Positions 9,616-18,003 of a DNA stretch of 64,000 nucleotides are shown piece after piece. Both the position numbers and the translations under genes were made by a program. Origin of the DNA: Sphingomonas sp. OV641 (GTDB lineage Bacteria > Pseudomonadota > Alphaproteobacteria > Sphingomonadales > Sphingomonadaceae). The stretch covers positions 434,001 through 498,000 of the forward strand of contig NZ_FNZB01000002.1 of the NCBI RefSeq assembly GCF_900109205.1, in the 5' to 3' direction. The notes beneath the pieces were generated by a model, which worked only from the letters and a program-made list of their open reading frames with translations, was not told the DNA's origin and did not search any database. Position 1 is the stretch's first letter. Every line of letters begins with the position of its first letter.

Positions 9616-10197
9616 ATGAAGCGGCTGGCGGTATATTGCGGCTCGGCGACGCCGCGCGATCCCATGTACATGGAACTCGCCTGGGATGTCGGCCGCACGC
9701 TGGCGGAGCGCGGCATTGGCGTCGTGTATGGCGGTGGCCGGCTCGGGCTGATGGGCGCCGTGGCCGATGGCGCGCTCGCCGCTGGCGGTGAGGTGATCGG
9801 CATCATCCCGCAGGCGCTGGTCGATGCGGAGGTCGCGCACCGCGGCCTGACCGAGCTTCACGTCGTGGAGGGGATGCACGATCGCAAGCGCGCCTTCACC
9901 GATCTGGCGGACGGCTTCGTCACCATCCCTGGCGGCACCGGCACGATGGACGAGTTGTGGGAAGCGCTGAGCTGGGCGCAGATCGGCTACCACACCGATC
10001 CCGTCGGGCTGCTCAATGCCGCCGGCTATTACGACCATCTCGTCGCCTTCTGGGACAAGATGGGCGAGGTCGGCTTCCTGCGGCCGCAGCATCGCGGCTT
10101 GCTGATCGTTGCCGAGACGCTGGGCGATCTGCTCGATCGCATGGCGGCGCATGAGCCGGCGCAGCCGATCGTGCGCATGAGCGCGGACGACCTGTGA
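9616..10197 (+). CDS. LOG family protein (TIGR00730, cytokinin riboside 5'-monophosphate phosphoribohydrolase type)
   Basis: A 193-residue LOG-family nucleotide hydrolase. Members cleave the N-glycosidic bond of nucleoside 5'-monophosphates. The signature PGGTGTMDELWE lies at residues 105-116, and the early GGGRLGLMG loop is present. ATG 9616 is chosen because MKRLAVYCGSA is the family start and GGAAGGGCGT supplies a ribosome site. The longer frame from 9559 overlaps crtI. It sits inside the carotenoid operon, overlapping crtB by 4 nt, so it is co-expressed with pigment genes. Whether it serves them or is a passenger cannot be told from sequence. Confidence 0.9.
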   Translation: MKRLAVYCGSATPRDPMYMELAWDVGRTLAERGIGVVYGGGRLGLMGAVADGALAAGGEVIGIIPQALVDAEVAHRGLTELHVVEGMHDRKRAFTDLADGFVTIPGGTGTMDELWEALSWAQIGYHTDPVGLLNAAGYYDHLVAFWDKMGEVGFLRPQHRGLLIVAETLGDLLDRMAAHEPAQPIVRMSADDL

Positions 10198-11141
10198 GCC
10201 CTTCGCGAACGGCGGCGGAAGAGCGCGCCGCGCTTGTCGCCGCCGCGCGCGAATCGATCGCCAGGGGATCCAAGAGCTTCGCAACCGCGAGCAACCTCTT
10301 CGATCGCGAGACCCGCGAGCGCGCATGGCTGCTTTATGCCTGGTGCCGCGCCTGCGACGACATCGTCGACGGGCAGGATCACGGCCATGGCGCCACCGCC
10401 GTGTCGGACGCCGAGGCGCGCGTGGCGATCATCGCCGAGAAGACCACGGCGGCGCTGGTCGGGCGGGTGGTGGGCGACATGCCGTTCGATGCGCTGCGTG
10501 TCGTTGCGGCGGAAACGGGCCTGCCACCGCGGTTCGCGCATGATCTCGTCACCGGCTTCCGGCTCGATGCGGAGGACTGGCGGCCGCGCAGCGAGGCTGA
10601 CCTGTACCGTTATTGCTACCATGTCGCCGGCGCGGTCGGCTGCATGATGGCGGTGGTGATGGGCGTCGATCCGGCGGACGAGGATACGCTGGACCGTGCC
10701 TGCGATCTCGGCATGGCGTTTCAGCTCGCCAATATCGCGCGCGACGTCGAGGAAGATGACCGGATCGGGCGCTGCTACCTGCCGGACGAATGGCTGGTGG
10801 AAATGGATATACCGCCCGGGCAGCACATGAAGCCGCCGTTCCGCGATCGGCTGGTGGTGCTCGCGCGGCGGCTCGCGGCGCGTGCGGCGCTGCATGAGGC
10901 GAGTGCGCGCGTCGGCGCGGCGAAGCTGCCGCCCCGCTCGCGCTGGGCGGTGCTGGCGGCGGCTGGGATCTATGGCGACATCGCCCGCGAGGTGGCGGCG
11001 CGCGGGGCGCACGCCTGGGATCATCGCGTGACGACGCCCAAGTCGGCCAAGCTCGCATGGGTGGCGAAAGCGGCGGTGGCAGCACGGCGCCCGGTGCGCG
11101 ACACACCGCGTGACCCGACGTTGTGGACCCGGCCGCGGTAA
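10194..11141 (+). CDS. crtB: Phytoene synthase
   Basis: A 315-residue squalene/phytoene synthase that condenses two geranylgeranyl diphosphates head to head. The first Asp-rich motif is DDIVD (from D55) and the second is NIARDVEEDDRIGRCYLP, with the family YRYCYHVAGAVGCMM segment between them. Initiation is at GTG 10194, overlapping the LOG stop in GTGA, which signals translational coupling. This is the last gene of the run. No clear terminator is seen right behind it; the following 400 bp are repeats. Confidence 0.95.
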   Translation: MSPSRTAAEERAALVAAARESIARGSKSFATASNLFDRETRERAWLLYAWCRACDDIVDGQDHGHGATAVSDAEARVAIIAEKTTAALVGRVVGDMPFDALRVVAAETGLPPRFAHDLVTGFRLDAEDWRPRSEADLYRYCYHVAGAVGCMMAVVMGVDPADEDTLDRACDLGMAFQLANIARDVEEDDRIGRCYLPDEWLVEMDIPPGQHMKPPFRDRLVVLARRLAARAALHEASARVGAAKLPPRSRWAVLAAAGIYGDIAREVAARGAHAWDHRVTTPKSAKLAWVAKAAVAARRPVRDTPRDPTLWTRPR

Positions 11142-11257
11142 CCCCTCTCCATCACCCCGGGCCTTCGACTGCCTGTCCAGGCAGGCGCTCAGGACAGGCC
11201 TGTCCCAGGATCCAGCGTTCCGCGCATTCCAGAATTTGATCCACCCAGATTGATCCG

Positions 11258-11358
11258 CCTCCCCGGCGAAGGCCGGGGTCCAGTTGCGCGACAAAGCTGG
11301 CAGGCACACCGGCTTTTGCTGACGCCTTCCCAGCTGGCCCCGGCCTTCGCCGGGGAGG
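11258..11358. repeat. About 101-bp element with 21-bp perfect terminal inverted repeats
   Basis: The left arm CCTCCCCGGCGAAGGCCGGG plus one further G (11258-11278) is the exact reverse complement of 11338-11358. The interior contains GCTGGCAGGCACACCGGCTT. A second copy lies at 13922-14023 with the same interior motif, and a diverged copy lies at 42514-42618. Confidence 0.8.
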
Positions 11359-11436
11359 CCGCTTTGCATCAAGATGAGTGGATCAGACTCTAGCCCCTGG
11401 GGTGACGATCGCCGGTGAAAGCAAACCTCTTCCCCG

Positions 11437-11514
11437 TTCGCCCTGAGCCTGTCGAAGGGCGTGTCTCAAGCGCTTTCGCTGCTTGGCACGTGCTTCGACA
11501 GGCTCAGCACGAAC
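11437..11514. repeat. Extragenic inverted repeat of the TGAGCCTGTCGAAG type
   Basis: GTTCGCCCTGAGCCTGTCGA at 11437-11456 pairs with the arm CTTCGACAGGCTCAG and CGAAC at 11493-11514. This family is widespread between genes of sphingomonads. Degenerate relatives are near 13818 and 53080. Confidence 0.65.
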
Positions 11515-11541
11515 GCGAAGGGGCGTCCCGTCTCGTTACGC

Positions 11542-13542
11542 TTACACCAGATCCGGCGCCTTCGCCTCCGCCACCAGGCGTGCGACGATTTCGTCCAGCG
11601 AGACGATCTCCTGCCCCTGGCTGCCCAGCCGGCGAACGGCGACGGTGCCTTCTTCCGCCTCGCGCTTGCCCACGACCAGCAGCGCGGGCACCTTGGCCAG
11701 GCTGTGCTCGCGCACCTTGTAGTTGATCTTCTCGTTGCGAAGGTCCGTCTCGACGCGCAGCCCGGCGGCGGCCAGCTTGTCCCGCACCACCTGCGCATAA
11801 TCGTCGGCTTCGGACACGATCGTTGCCACCACCGCCTGCACCGGCGACAGCCACAGCGGGAAGCGGCCCGCATGATGCTCGATCAGGATGCCGAGGAAGC
11901 GCTCGAACGTGCCGAGGATCGCGCGGTGCAGCATCACCGGGCGGTGCCGCTCGCCATCCTCGCCGATGTAGCTCGCGTCGAGCCGCTCGGGCAGCACGCG
12001 ATCGGACTGGATCGTGCCGACCTGCCACGTCCGGCCGATCGCATCGGTCAGGTGGAATTCCAGCTTCGGCGCATAGAAAGCGCCTTCGCCCTCCAGTTCC
12101 TCGAACCCGTCCTTGATCTTCTGCGGCAGGTTTGACGCGAACACCGCGCGGCGCAGCTCGTCCTCGGACTTGTCCCACATCGCATCGTCGCCGAAGCGCT
12201 TCTCGGGGCGCAGCGCCAGCTTCACGGCATATTCGGTGAAGCCAAGGTCCTGGTATACGGAATCGAGCAGGTCGATGAAGCGCGCCACCTCATCCACCAG
12301 CTGATCCTCGCGCACGAAGATATGCGCGTCATCCTGCGTGAATTGACGCACACGCATGATGCCGTGCAGCGCGCCATGCGGCTCGTTGCGGTGGCAGCAG
12401 CCGAATTCGGCCATGCGGATCGGCAGGTCGCGATACGACTTGATCCCCTGGCGGAAGATCAGCACGTGCGCCGGGCAGTTCATCGGCTTCAGCGCCATCC
12501 AGTCCGCATCGGGCGACACCAAGGCGCCCTCGTCGGACACGTTGGGCACCTCGTCCGGAATGACGAACATGTTCTCGCGATACTTGCCCCAGTGGCCGGA
12601 TTTCTCCCACTGGCGGGCGTCCATCACCTGCGGCGTCTTGACCTCGTCATAGCCGGCCGCGTCGAGCCGGCGGCGCATATACGCCTCCAGCTGCCGCCAG
12701 ATCATATAGCCCTTGGGGTGCCAGAAGACGCTGCCATGCGCCTCGGCCTGAAGGTGGAACAGGTCCATCTCCTGCCCGATCTTGCGATGATCGCGCTTGG
12801 CCGCTTCCTCCAGCATGTGCAGATGCGCGTCGAGCTGCTTCTTGTTCAGCCAGCCCGTGCCGTAGATGCGGCTCAGCATCGCGTTCTTCTGGTCGCCGCG
12901 CCAGTAAGCGCCGGACACGCGCGTCAGCTTGAACGCCTGCGGATCGAGCTTGCCCGTCGAGGCCAGGTGCGGCCCGCGGCACATGTCCAGCCAGTCGCCG
13001 CCGGACCAGTAAACCGTCAGCTCCTCGTCCTCGGGAAGCTCGGCCGCCCATTCGGCCTTGAACGTCTCGCCCTGCTGCTGCCAGCGCTCGATCAGCTGCT
13101 CACGCGTCCACACCTCGCGGCGCAGCGGCTTGTCCGCGGCGATGATCTTGCGCATCCGCTCCTCGATCGCCGGCAGGTCCTCCTCGGTGAAGGGCCCGCG
13201 ATCCGCCGGGGCGGCGAAATCATAATAAAAGCCATCGTCCGTCGCCGGGCCGAAGGTGATCTGCGTGCCGGGAAACAGTTCCTGCACCGCTTCCGCCAGA
13301 ATGTGCGCGAAATCGTGCCGCGCCAGTTCCAGCGCGTCCGCCTCGTCGCGGCTCGTCACCAGCGCAAGCTGCGCGTCGCGTTCGAACGGACGGTTAATGT
13401 CACGAAGCTCGCCGTCGACCCGCGCGGCGATGGCGGCCTTGGCGAGGCCCGGCCCGATCGCGGCGGCGATGTCGGCGGGCGTCGATCCCGGCGGTACCTC
13501 GCGTACCGAGCCGTCCGGAAGCGTGATCGAGAGCATGTTCAT
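11542..13542 (-). CDS. thrS: Threonine-tRNA ligase
   Basis: A 666-residue class II synthetase that charges tRNA-Thr. Domains in order are the TGS domain ([20 protein letters not shown]), the editing domain with [11 protein letters not shown], the catalytic core with the zinc/active-site stretch [11 protein letters not shown] and class II motif 2 [20 protein letters not shown], and the C-terminal anticodon-binding domain ([15 protein letters not shown]). ATG 13542 is chosen because AGGAAAGCCTCTC precedes it. The frame is open upstream, but only with non-homologous residues. About 130 nt upstream on the same transcript lies a Thr-rich leader peptide with alternative hairpins, so attenuation by charged tRNA-Thr level is likely. 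Confidence 0.97.
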   Translation of the reverse strand: MNMLSITLPDGSVREVPPGSTPADIAAAIGPGLAKAAIAARVDGELRDINRPFERDAQLALVTSRDEADALELARHDFAHILAEAVQELFPGTQITFGPATDDGFYYDFAAPADRGPFTEEDLPAIEERMRKIIAADKPLRREVWTREQLIERWQQQGETFKAEWAAELPEDEELTVYWSGGDWLDMCRGPHLASTGKLDPQAFKLTRVSGAYWRGDQKNAMLSRIYGTGWLNKKQLDAHLHMLEEAAKRDHRKIGQEMDLFHLQAEAHGSVFWHPKGYMIWRQLEAYMRRRLDAAGYDEVKTPQVMDARQWEKSGHWGKYRENMFVIPDEVPNVSDEGALVSPDADWMALKPMNCPAHVLIFRQGIKSYRDLPIRMAEFGCCHRNEPHGALHGIMRVRQFTQDDAHIFVREDQLVDEVARFIDLLDSVYQDLGFTEYAVKLALRPEKRFGDDAMWDKSEDELRRAVFASNLPQKIKDGFEELEGEGAFYAPKLEFHLTDAIGRTWQVGTIQSDRVLPERLDASYIGEDGERHRPVMLHRAILGTFERFLGILIEHHAGRFPLWLSPVQAVVATIVSEADDYAQVVRDKLAAAGLRVETDLRNEKINYKVREHSLAKVPALLVVGKREAEEGTVAVRRLGSQGQEIVSLDEIVARLVAEAKAPDLV

Positions 13543-13592
13543 GAGAGGCTTTCCTGCAATGCGACTGCGCTTAGGCGAGCGGACCCGCAACG

Positions 13593-13633
13593 AAAAGAGC
13601 GTCCGGGATGGGCAGGAACGAAGTGGAGGACGC
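13593..13633 (-). terminator. Candidate attenuator terminator in thrS leader
   Basis: On the minus strand GCGTCC (13633-13628) pairs with GGACGC (13604-13599), followed at once by TCTTTT (13598-13593). A competing upstream strand, GGGTGGG (13644-13638), can pair with CCCATCC (13612-13606). The hairpin CTCACCCG-GAA-CGGGTGGG (13656-13638) can sequester that competitor. Confidence 0.4.
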
Positions 13634-13671
13634 CGAACCCACCCGTTCCGGGTGAGCAGGCCGTCAGCGCA

Positions 13672-13740
13672 TCAGCGCGTGAGCGACCGCCCCCGGAGAA
13701 CCGGGGTAGTGCTAGTGGTCGTGGCACGGTTGCGCGACAT
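13672..13740 (-). CDS. Threonine leader peptide of thrS (putative)
   Basis: A 22-codon frame reads MSRNRATTTSTTPVLRGRSL and then TR before the stop. Five of six consecutive codons are Thr (ACG ACC ACT AGC ACT ACC). The run ends where a CCCCGG-TTCT-CCGGGG hairpin begins (13706-13691), the geometry of a ribosome-stalling attenuator. It ends 129 bp before the thrS start. The promoter spacing puts the transcript start at or next to the ATG, and no Shine-Dalgarno is visible, so translation would be leaderless. The reading is direct from sequence and the function is inferred from classical amino acid attenuation. Confidence 0.65.
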   Translation of the reverse strand: MSRNRATTTSTTPVLRGRSLTR

Positions 13741-13747
13741 GGGTTTG

Positions 13748-13776
13748 GATATAGCGTCCGAGCGATCAACGGGCAA
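13748..13776 (-). promoter_or_regulatory. Predicted promoter of thrS leader
   Basis: On the minus strand TTGCCC (13776-13771), a 17-bp spacer and TATATC (13753-13748) form a sigma-70-like promoter. The expected start is at about 13741-13740, i.e. at the leader-peptide ATG. Confidence 0.5.
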
Positions 13777-13921
13777 CCGGTGCTGGAAGTGAGGGCCGCG
13801 CCACCGCCCGCCAATCCGTTCGTCCCGAGCAAAGTCGAGGGACTTGCCCCGGACGACAGCGCTCGCGCCTGATGCCCCGACGTCGCTGGGCACTAGAGCG
13901 TGGCGCAGCCACCCAGATCCG

Positions 13922-14023
13922 CCTCCCCGGCGAAGGCCGGGGCCCAGGTGCGGAACGCAGCTGGCAGGCACACCGGCTTCTACCACCGCTTTCCCAACTG
14001 AACCCCCGCCTTCGCCGGGGAGG
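13922..14023. repeat. Second copy of the 100-bp inverted-repeat element
   Basis: The left arm CCTCCCCGGCGAAGGCCGGG at 13922-13941 is mirrored by the right arm at about 14003-14023, with a mismatch in the inner part. The interior shares GCTGGCAGGCACACCGGCTT with the 11258-11358 copy. The two copies bracket thrS. Confidence 0.75.
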
Positions 14024-14112
14024 CGCCTTTAGGAGGTTGAGCGAAACCCTATGGAATAGGGGAATACGGACAGAGAGGTTCGCTCAGGCCGCACACCCGA
14101 AAACAGCGGGCC

Positions 14113-14152
14113 CAAAAACAACGGGCCCGCCTCCGGTTGGAAGCGGGCCCGC
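14113..14152 (-). terminator. Rho-independent terminator behind the glycine-zipper gene
   Basis: On the minus strand a 13-bp stem (CGGGCCCGCTTCC with GGAGGCGGGCCCG, loop AACC) is followed by TTGTTTTTGG. Confidence 0.85.
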
Positions 14153-14226
14153 GCCCTCATACGCTACGCGAGGGATAAGCAGGCCAAAGGCCATCTCGTT
14201 GCCGGCGGATCCCGCCGGCCCCTGGA

Positions 14227-14583
14227 TCAGCGGCAATAACGCGGGTTGTTCGACTTCTCGATCGCGTTACCGGCCACCGCGCCGCCCACGCCGCCGAGCA
14301 CGGTGCCCAGCGCGCGGTCCCCCCGGCTGTCGATCGCGCGACCCAGCAGGCCGCCGGCGATCGCGCCGACGATGGTGCCGGTGGTGCCGTTGTTGCAGCG
14401 CTGGTTGCGGTAATAGCGACGGTCGTTGCCGCGATACCCGCGATAGCCGCGGTAATTATCATGGCCGCGATACTGGCGCTCATAGCGGTCGCCGTAGTAG
14501 CGCTGCGCCGATGCTTCTGCCGGGATCATGGCCACCGTGCTCATCGCGAGAGCGGCGCCGGCGAGCGAAAGCTTCTTGAACAT
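14227..14583 (-). CDS. Glycine-zipper 2TM domain surface protein
   Basis: A 118-residue exported protein. The signal peptide MFKKLSLAGAALAMSTVAM continues to AEASA, where cleavage is expected. Next comes a Tyr/Arg-rich region with YRG repeats (HDNYRGYRGYRGNDRRYYR). The C-terminal half is a Gly-zipper of the Rick_17kDa/2TM type (GTIVGAIAGGLLGRAIDSRG, then GTVLGGVGGAVAGNAIEKSN). Such proteins associate with the outer membrane, but the role is unknown. ATG 14583 has GGGAGA upstream. It is a single-gene unit with a strong terminator immediately behind. Confidence 0.85.
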   Translation of the reverse strand: MFKKLSLAGAALAMSTVAMIPAEASAQRYYGDRYERQYRGHDNYRGYRGYRGNDRRYYRNQRCNNGTTGTIVGAIAGGLLGRAIDSRGDRALGTVLGGVGGAVAGNAIEKSNNPRYCR

Positions 14584-14700
14584 GGTTGCGTCTCCCGTTC
14601 CAAATTCCGTCGGAGAGGGCGTTTGCCGTCTCGATGAATGTGGTTCTGGCCGATTCGCGTTGAGCCAACCCTGAATGCGCTCGTTATCCAAGGTTCAGGT

Positions 14701-15678
14701 ATGAAGCCGGCGCGCGGGGTGATGCGCTGGATGTTTTGCGTGGTCGCGGTGCTGCTGGTGGTGCCGCGCTATGCCGGCAATGAACGGCTGCCGCTGATCA
14801 GCGCCGCGCCGTCGATCACGGTCGCCCGCTATGTGCCGCCGGGTGGTTGGCCGGCCCGGATCGGACAACTCACGCCGCTCGCCGGCTATACGTTGCGCAG
14901 CCACGATCCCGCGTTCGGCGGCTTCTCGGCGATCGCCTGGCGCGGCGGCCGCGCCTTCCTGATGTCGGACGGCGCCAATGTCGTCAGCTTCGCGCTGCGC
15001 CAGGATGTGGCGATCGGTGCCCGCGGCTATGTTCTGGCGGACGGGCCTGCGATCGGTTGGGACCGGGCGGATCGTGACAGCGAATCGCTGATCCTCGATC
15101 CCGCAAGCGGAACGGCATGGGTCGGCTTCGAAAACCAGAATGAGATCTGGCGGTACCGCGCGAACTTCCAGCGCGTCGAGGGGCATCGCGCGCCCGACCT
15201 GATGCGATCCTGGGTGCGCAACCAGGGCGCAGAGGCCTTTGTCCGGCTGCACGACGGCCGCTTCGTTGCCTTTGCCGAGCGCCAGCCGAATCGACGAAGC
15301 CGTTACGCGGTGCTGTTCTCCGGCGACCCCACAAATCCCAAAACCCGGGCGGCGCCGTTCCGCTTCCTGCCGCCGGACCGATTCGATCCCAGCGATGCGA
15401 CGGTCCTGCCGGATGGCGACCTTCTGATCCTCACCCGCCGGTTTCGTTACCCGTTCAGCTTCTCCGCCAAGCTGGTGCGCGTGCCGGTAGCGGCGCTGCG
15501 GCCCGGCGCGCACGTGCGGGGCAAGGTAATCGCGACGCTGGCGGCGCCGGTGATGCGTGAGAATTGCGAGGGGATCGCCGTTACGCAGGAAGCCGGCGCG
15601 ACGATCGTGTGGATCGTCACCGACAATGACGGCATGCCCTTTCGCCCGTCCTATCTGCTGAAGTTCCGGCTCAACTGA
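14701..15678 (+). CDS. Esterase-like activity of phytase family protein
   Basis: A 325-residue exported protein of the phytase-like (esterase-like activity of phytase) family. An N-terminal hydrophobic anchor or signal (MRWMFCVVAVLLVV) precedes a predicted beta-propeller. Family landmarks are FGGFSAIAWRGG, DSESLILDP, GTAWVGFENQNEIWRY, NQGAEAFVRL, CEGIAVTQEAG and TDNDGMPFRPSYLLKF. It probably hydrolyses a phosphate ester or lipid-like ester in the periplasm, but the true substrate is not known. ATG 14701 is chosen from a longer frame because the signal follows it. It diverges from the glycine-zipper gene, so the 117-bp spacer must hold both promoters. Confidence 0.8.
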   Translation: MKPARGVMRWMFCVVAVLLVVPRYAGNERLPLISAAPSITVARYVPPGGWPARIGQLTPLAGYTLRSHDPAFGGFSAIAWRGGRAFLMSDGANVVSFALRQDVAIGARGYVLADGPAIGWDRADRDSESLILDPASGTAWVGFENQNEIWRYRANFQRVEGHRAPDLMRSWVRNQGAEAFVRLHDGRFVAFAERQPNRRSRYAVLFSGDPTNPKTRAAPFRFLPPDRFDPSDATVLPDGDLLILTRRFRYPFSFSAKLVRVPVAALRPGAHVRGKVIATLAAPVMRENCEGIAVTQEAGATIVWIVTDNDGMPFRPSYLLKFRLN

Positions 15679-15685
15679 ATACAGG

Positions 15686-15739
15686 CGGTCTGGTAAACAG
15701 GGGCGGTCTGGTGAACACGGACGGTCTGGTGAACACGGG
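15686..15739 (+). repeat. Three tandem copies of an 18-bp unit
   Basis: The unit CGGTCTGGTGAACACGGG occurs three times with exact 18-bp spacing (15686, 15704, 15722) and few differences, immediately after the stop codon of the phytase-like gene. It is non-coding in context. Confidence 0.85.
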
Positions 15740-15811
15740 CGCGCCGGCGAATCGCCATGCTCCCGCCGGATCGCAGACCAGCAGCTTCAGCAGGATGTTT
15801 GCGGAAACGCC

Positions 15812-15846
15812 AAAAGGCCCGTCGCCCGATGGGCGACAGACCTTTT
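15812..15846. terminator. Bidirectional terminator between phytase-like gene and rpmB
   Basis: AAAAGG..GTCGCCC-GAT-GGGCGAC..CCTTTT forms a strong stem-loop with A and T tracts on either side, so it can stop transcription from both convergent genes. Confidence 0.8.
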
Positions 15847-15866
15847 GTGACAGGCCAGCGCGCTGA

Positions 15867-16172
15867 TTAAGCGGCGGCGGCGGTGTCGACGGTAGCGCGC
15901 TTCTTGACGATGTCGCGCTTCAGGCGGCGGGCACGCAGCGACAGCTTGTCGTCGCTCGTCTTCACCAGCCAGTTGTCGAGGCCGCCGTTGTGCTCAACGG
16001 AGCGCAGGCCGTGGGTCGACACGCGCAGGCGCACGCTGCGCTCCAGCACGTCCGACATCAGCGTCACGTTCTGCAGGTTCGGCAGAAACGTACGCTTGGT
16101 CTTGTTGTTGGCGTGGGAAACGTTGTGTCCCACCTGCCGGCCCTTGCCGGTCAGCTCGCAGATGCGCGACAT
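15867..16172 (-). CDS. rpmB: 50S ribosomal protein L28
   Basis: A 101-residue protein of the large ribosomal subunit. The start [20 protein letters not shown] is the L28 signature, followed by [19 protein letters not shown] and [17 protein letters not shown]. The alphaproteobacterial type has this longer C-terminal tail ([17 protein letters not shown]). No CXXC zinc pairs are evident, so this is the zinc-free form. It is a monocistronic unit ending at a bidirectional stem-loop. Confidence 0.97.
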   Translation of the reverse strand: MSRICELTGKGRQVGHNVSHANNKTKRTFLPNLQNVTLMSDVLERSVRLRVSTHGLRSVEHNGGLDNWLVKTSDDKLSLRARRLKRDIVKKRATVDTAAAA

Positions 16173-16313
16173 GGTTCGTGATCCTGAGTTTCGGGTTGGC
16201 CCGGAAAGTGGGCGCGGATAGCGCCACCTTCTCGAATCGTCAAGCGGCTGGCCGTGCAACCTACCAGCAACCCCGGTCGTTGTTGCGTCAGCGAATCGAA
16301 TGGAGACCGGAAC

Positions 16314-16553
16314 ATGCGCGCCCTTCTTGTCCTTCTTGGCATCGCCGCGCTCGTGATTCTGGCGGGCATGGCGACCGGCTTCATCAACATCGATCAGACA
16401 CAGACGGCCAGGCTGCCCCGCATCGAGGGCGGGCAGGCGCCGGAGTTCAAGGCCGATGTAGGCAAGATCGATCTCGGTACCGAGCAGAAGGTGATCGAGG
16501 TGCCCAAGGTCGAGGTGCAGAAGCCGGCGGCTGATCCTTCGCCCGCCCAATAA
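16314..16553 (+). CDS. Small single-pass membrane protein, uncharacterised
   Basis: A 79-residue hypothetical protein. One N-terminal membrane segment ([20 protein letters not shown]) is followed by a charged periplasmic tail rich in Lys, Glu, Val and Pro ([16 protein letters not shown]). ATG 16314 is preferred over the upstream frame start at 16254 because the hydrophobic segment begins there and GGAGACCGG precedes it. I recognise no domain. It stands between rpmB and tadA without a partner gene. Confidence 0.7.
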   Translation: MRALLVLLGIAALVILAGMATGFINIDQTQTARLPRIEGGQAPEFKADVGKIDLGTEQKVIEVPKVEVQKPAADPSPAQ

Positions 16554-16655
16554 GGCTGAACACGCCCGGAACCAGGCCAGCCTTCTCCGGCGAACCATCA
16601 TAACAGGCGAGCGGGGCACGTTCAGTTTCCCCGCACGCTGGCCTAGAAGCGCGTC

Positions 16656-17105
16656 ATGTTTCCCTTGCCCAAACCGATGCGCATCGCGCTGGATGCCGCT
16701 CGTGCCGCGGCAGCGGAGGGAGAGGTGCCGGTCGGCGCGGTCGTCATGCTGGGTGACGAGGTGGTCGCCACCGCCGCCAATGCGCCGCGCCGTCTGTGCG
16801 ATCCCACCGCCCATGCCGAAATGCTCGCGATTCGGGCGGCCGCCCGGACACTGGGGCGCGAGCGGCTGGAAGATTGCGACCTGTGGGTTACGCTCGAACC
16901 CTGCGCCATGTGCGCCGGCGCGATCGCCCATGCACGGCTGCGCCGGCTATATTATGGGGCCGGCGACGCAAAGGGCGGGGCGGTGGAGCATGGGCCGCGC
17001 TTCTTCGCCCAGCCCACCTGTCATCACCGTCCCGAGCTTTACCCCGCTATCGGCATGGAGGAGTCCGCGGCGCTTCTGCGCGGCTTCTTCGCCGCCCGCC
17101 GATAG
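16656..17105 (+). CDS. tadA: tRNA-specific adenosine deaminase
   Basis: A 149-residue zinc deaminase that converts A34 of tRNA-Arg(ACG) to inosine. The catalytic motif is HAE (H53, E55) and the zinc cysteines are in PCAMC (C82, C85), with the TadA-type [10 protein letters not shown] following. Length and the [11 protein letters not shown] context are typical of TadA rather than cytosine deaminase. It appears to be a stand-alone gene. Confidence 0.93.
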   Translation: MFPLPKPMRIALDAARAAAAEGEVPVGAVVMLGDEVVATAANAPRRLCDPTAHAEMLAIRAAARTLGRERLEDCDLWVTLEPCAMCAGAIAHARLRRLYYGAGDAKGGAVEHGPRFFAQPTCHHRPELYPAIGMEESAALLRGFFAARR

Positions 17106-17185
17106 GTCGTCGCGGAGAGGACCCGGGCGGCGCGGCGTGACAGGCGGCTGGTCGCCGCTTGTTCTCCCCGCGTCGCCCGCCACGA

Positions 17186-17872
17186 TCAATTGCGGTAGCC
17201 GACTTCGCTTTCGAGGATCGGGACGATCTTGATCTCCACCCGGCGGTTCGCCGCCCGGCCGTCCTCGGTCTCGTTGGTTGCGATCGGCTGGGTCTCGCCA
17301 AAACCGCGCGTGCCAATGCGGGCGCGGGTCACGCCGCGCGACGACAGGTAATCGGCGACGGACGCCGCCCGGCGCTCCGAAAGACCCTGGTTATAGGCGT
17401 CGCTGCCGTTCGAATCAGTGTGGCCGTACACGTCCACATAGGTGCGGTTGTAATCGCTCAGCACCTTGGCCACCTCGTCCAGCGTGCGCTGGAACTGCGG
17501 CTGCACCGTCGCCGAATCATAGGCGAAGTTGATCCCGCTCGGAATGTTGAGCAGCAGATCGTCACCCTGGCGGATCACCTCAACGTCCGTGCCCGCGGTC
17601 CGCGCGCGCATCTCGCGCTCCTGCTGGTCCATATAGGCGCCGATCCCGGCGCCCGCGATGCCGCCGATGCCCGCCCCGACGATCTTCTCCGTGCGATCGC
17701 GCCGTCCGCCGACCAGATCACCCAGCAGATATCCGCCAAGCGCGCCGCCGATGCCGCCGATCGCAGCCTTGGAGATCCGCCGCTCGCCCGTCTCCGGATC
17801 GGTCGTGCAGGCCCCGGTCGCCAGAAGCGCGCAGCCGGCAAGTGCGGCGGTGAACGCTGATCTCCGCTTCAT
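17186..17872 (-). CDS. OmpA family lipoprotein with glycine-zipper (YiaD-like)
   Basis: A 228-residue cell-envelope protein. The lipoprotein signal ends in LLATGAC (lipobox). A glycine-zipper segment (AAIGGIGGALGGYLLGDLVG, then KIVGAGIGGIAGAGIGAYMD) follows. The C-terminal OmpA domain binds peptidoglycan (NFAYDSATVQPQFQRTLDEV, YVDVYGHTDSNGSDAYNQGL, SERRAASVADYL, NRRVEI). It likely links the outer membrane to the cell wall. ATG 17872 is fixed by the signal sequence. It diverges from the CorC-like gene, with about 130 bp between them. Confidence 0.92.
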   Translation of the reverse strand: MKRRSAFTAALAGCALLATGACTTDPETGERRISKAAIGGIGGALGGYLLGDLVGGRRDRTEKIVGAGIGGIAGAGIGAYMDQQEREMRARTAGTDVEVIRQGDDLLLNIPSGINFAYDSATVQPQFQRTLDEVAKVLSDYNRTYVDVYGHTDSNGSDAYNQGLSERRAASVADYLSSRGVTRARIGTRGFGETQPIATNETEDGRAANRRVEIKIVPILESEVGYRN

Positions 17873-18003
17873 TGTATCTCTTTCCTCCGTGAACTGGCGT
17901 GTAAAACCCGCGCATTTGGCGGGTTGTTCCGCTTCCGTGCTGAACCAGTGCTGACGCAGGTGGTTGTCGGGGGCGAGAAATCCCGCCAAGAAGGCCGTCC
18001 ACC

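Larger units (their letters stand above)
11142..11541. other. Repeat-filled spacer between crtB and thrS
   Basis: No gene is supported in these 400 bp. Three inverted-repeat structures occupy most of it. The first is GCCTGTCC/GGACAGGC at 11171-11199. The second is a roughly 100-bp element at 11258-11358. The third is a GTTCG..TGAGCCTGTCGAAG pair at 11437-11514. Confidence 0.7.

Noticed and set aside
12322..13872. A 516-codon open frame antisense to thrS and its leader
   Set aside because: Composition is a GC-rich reverse-strand artefact, and it crosses repeats and the attenuator region.
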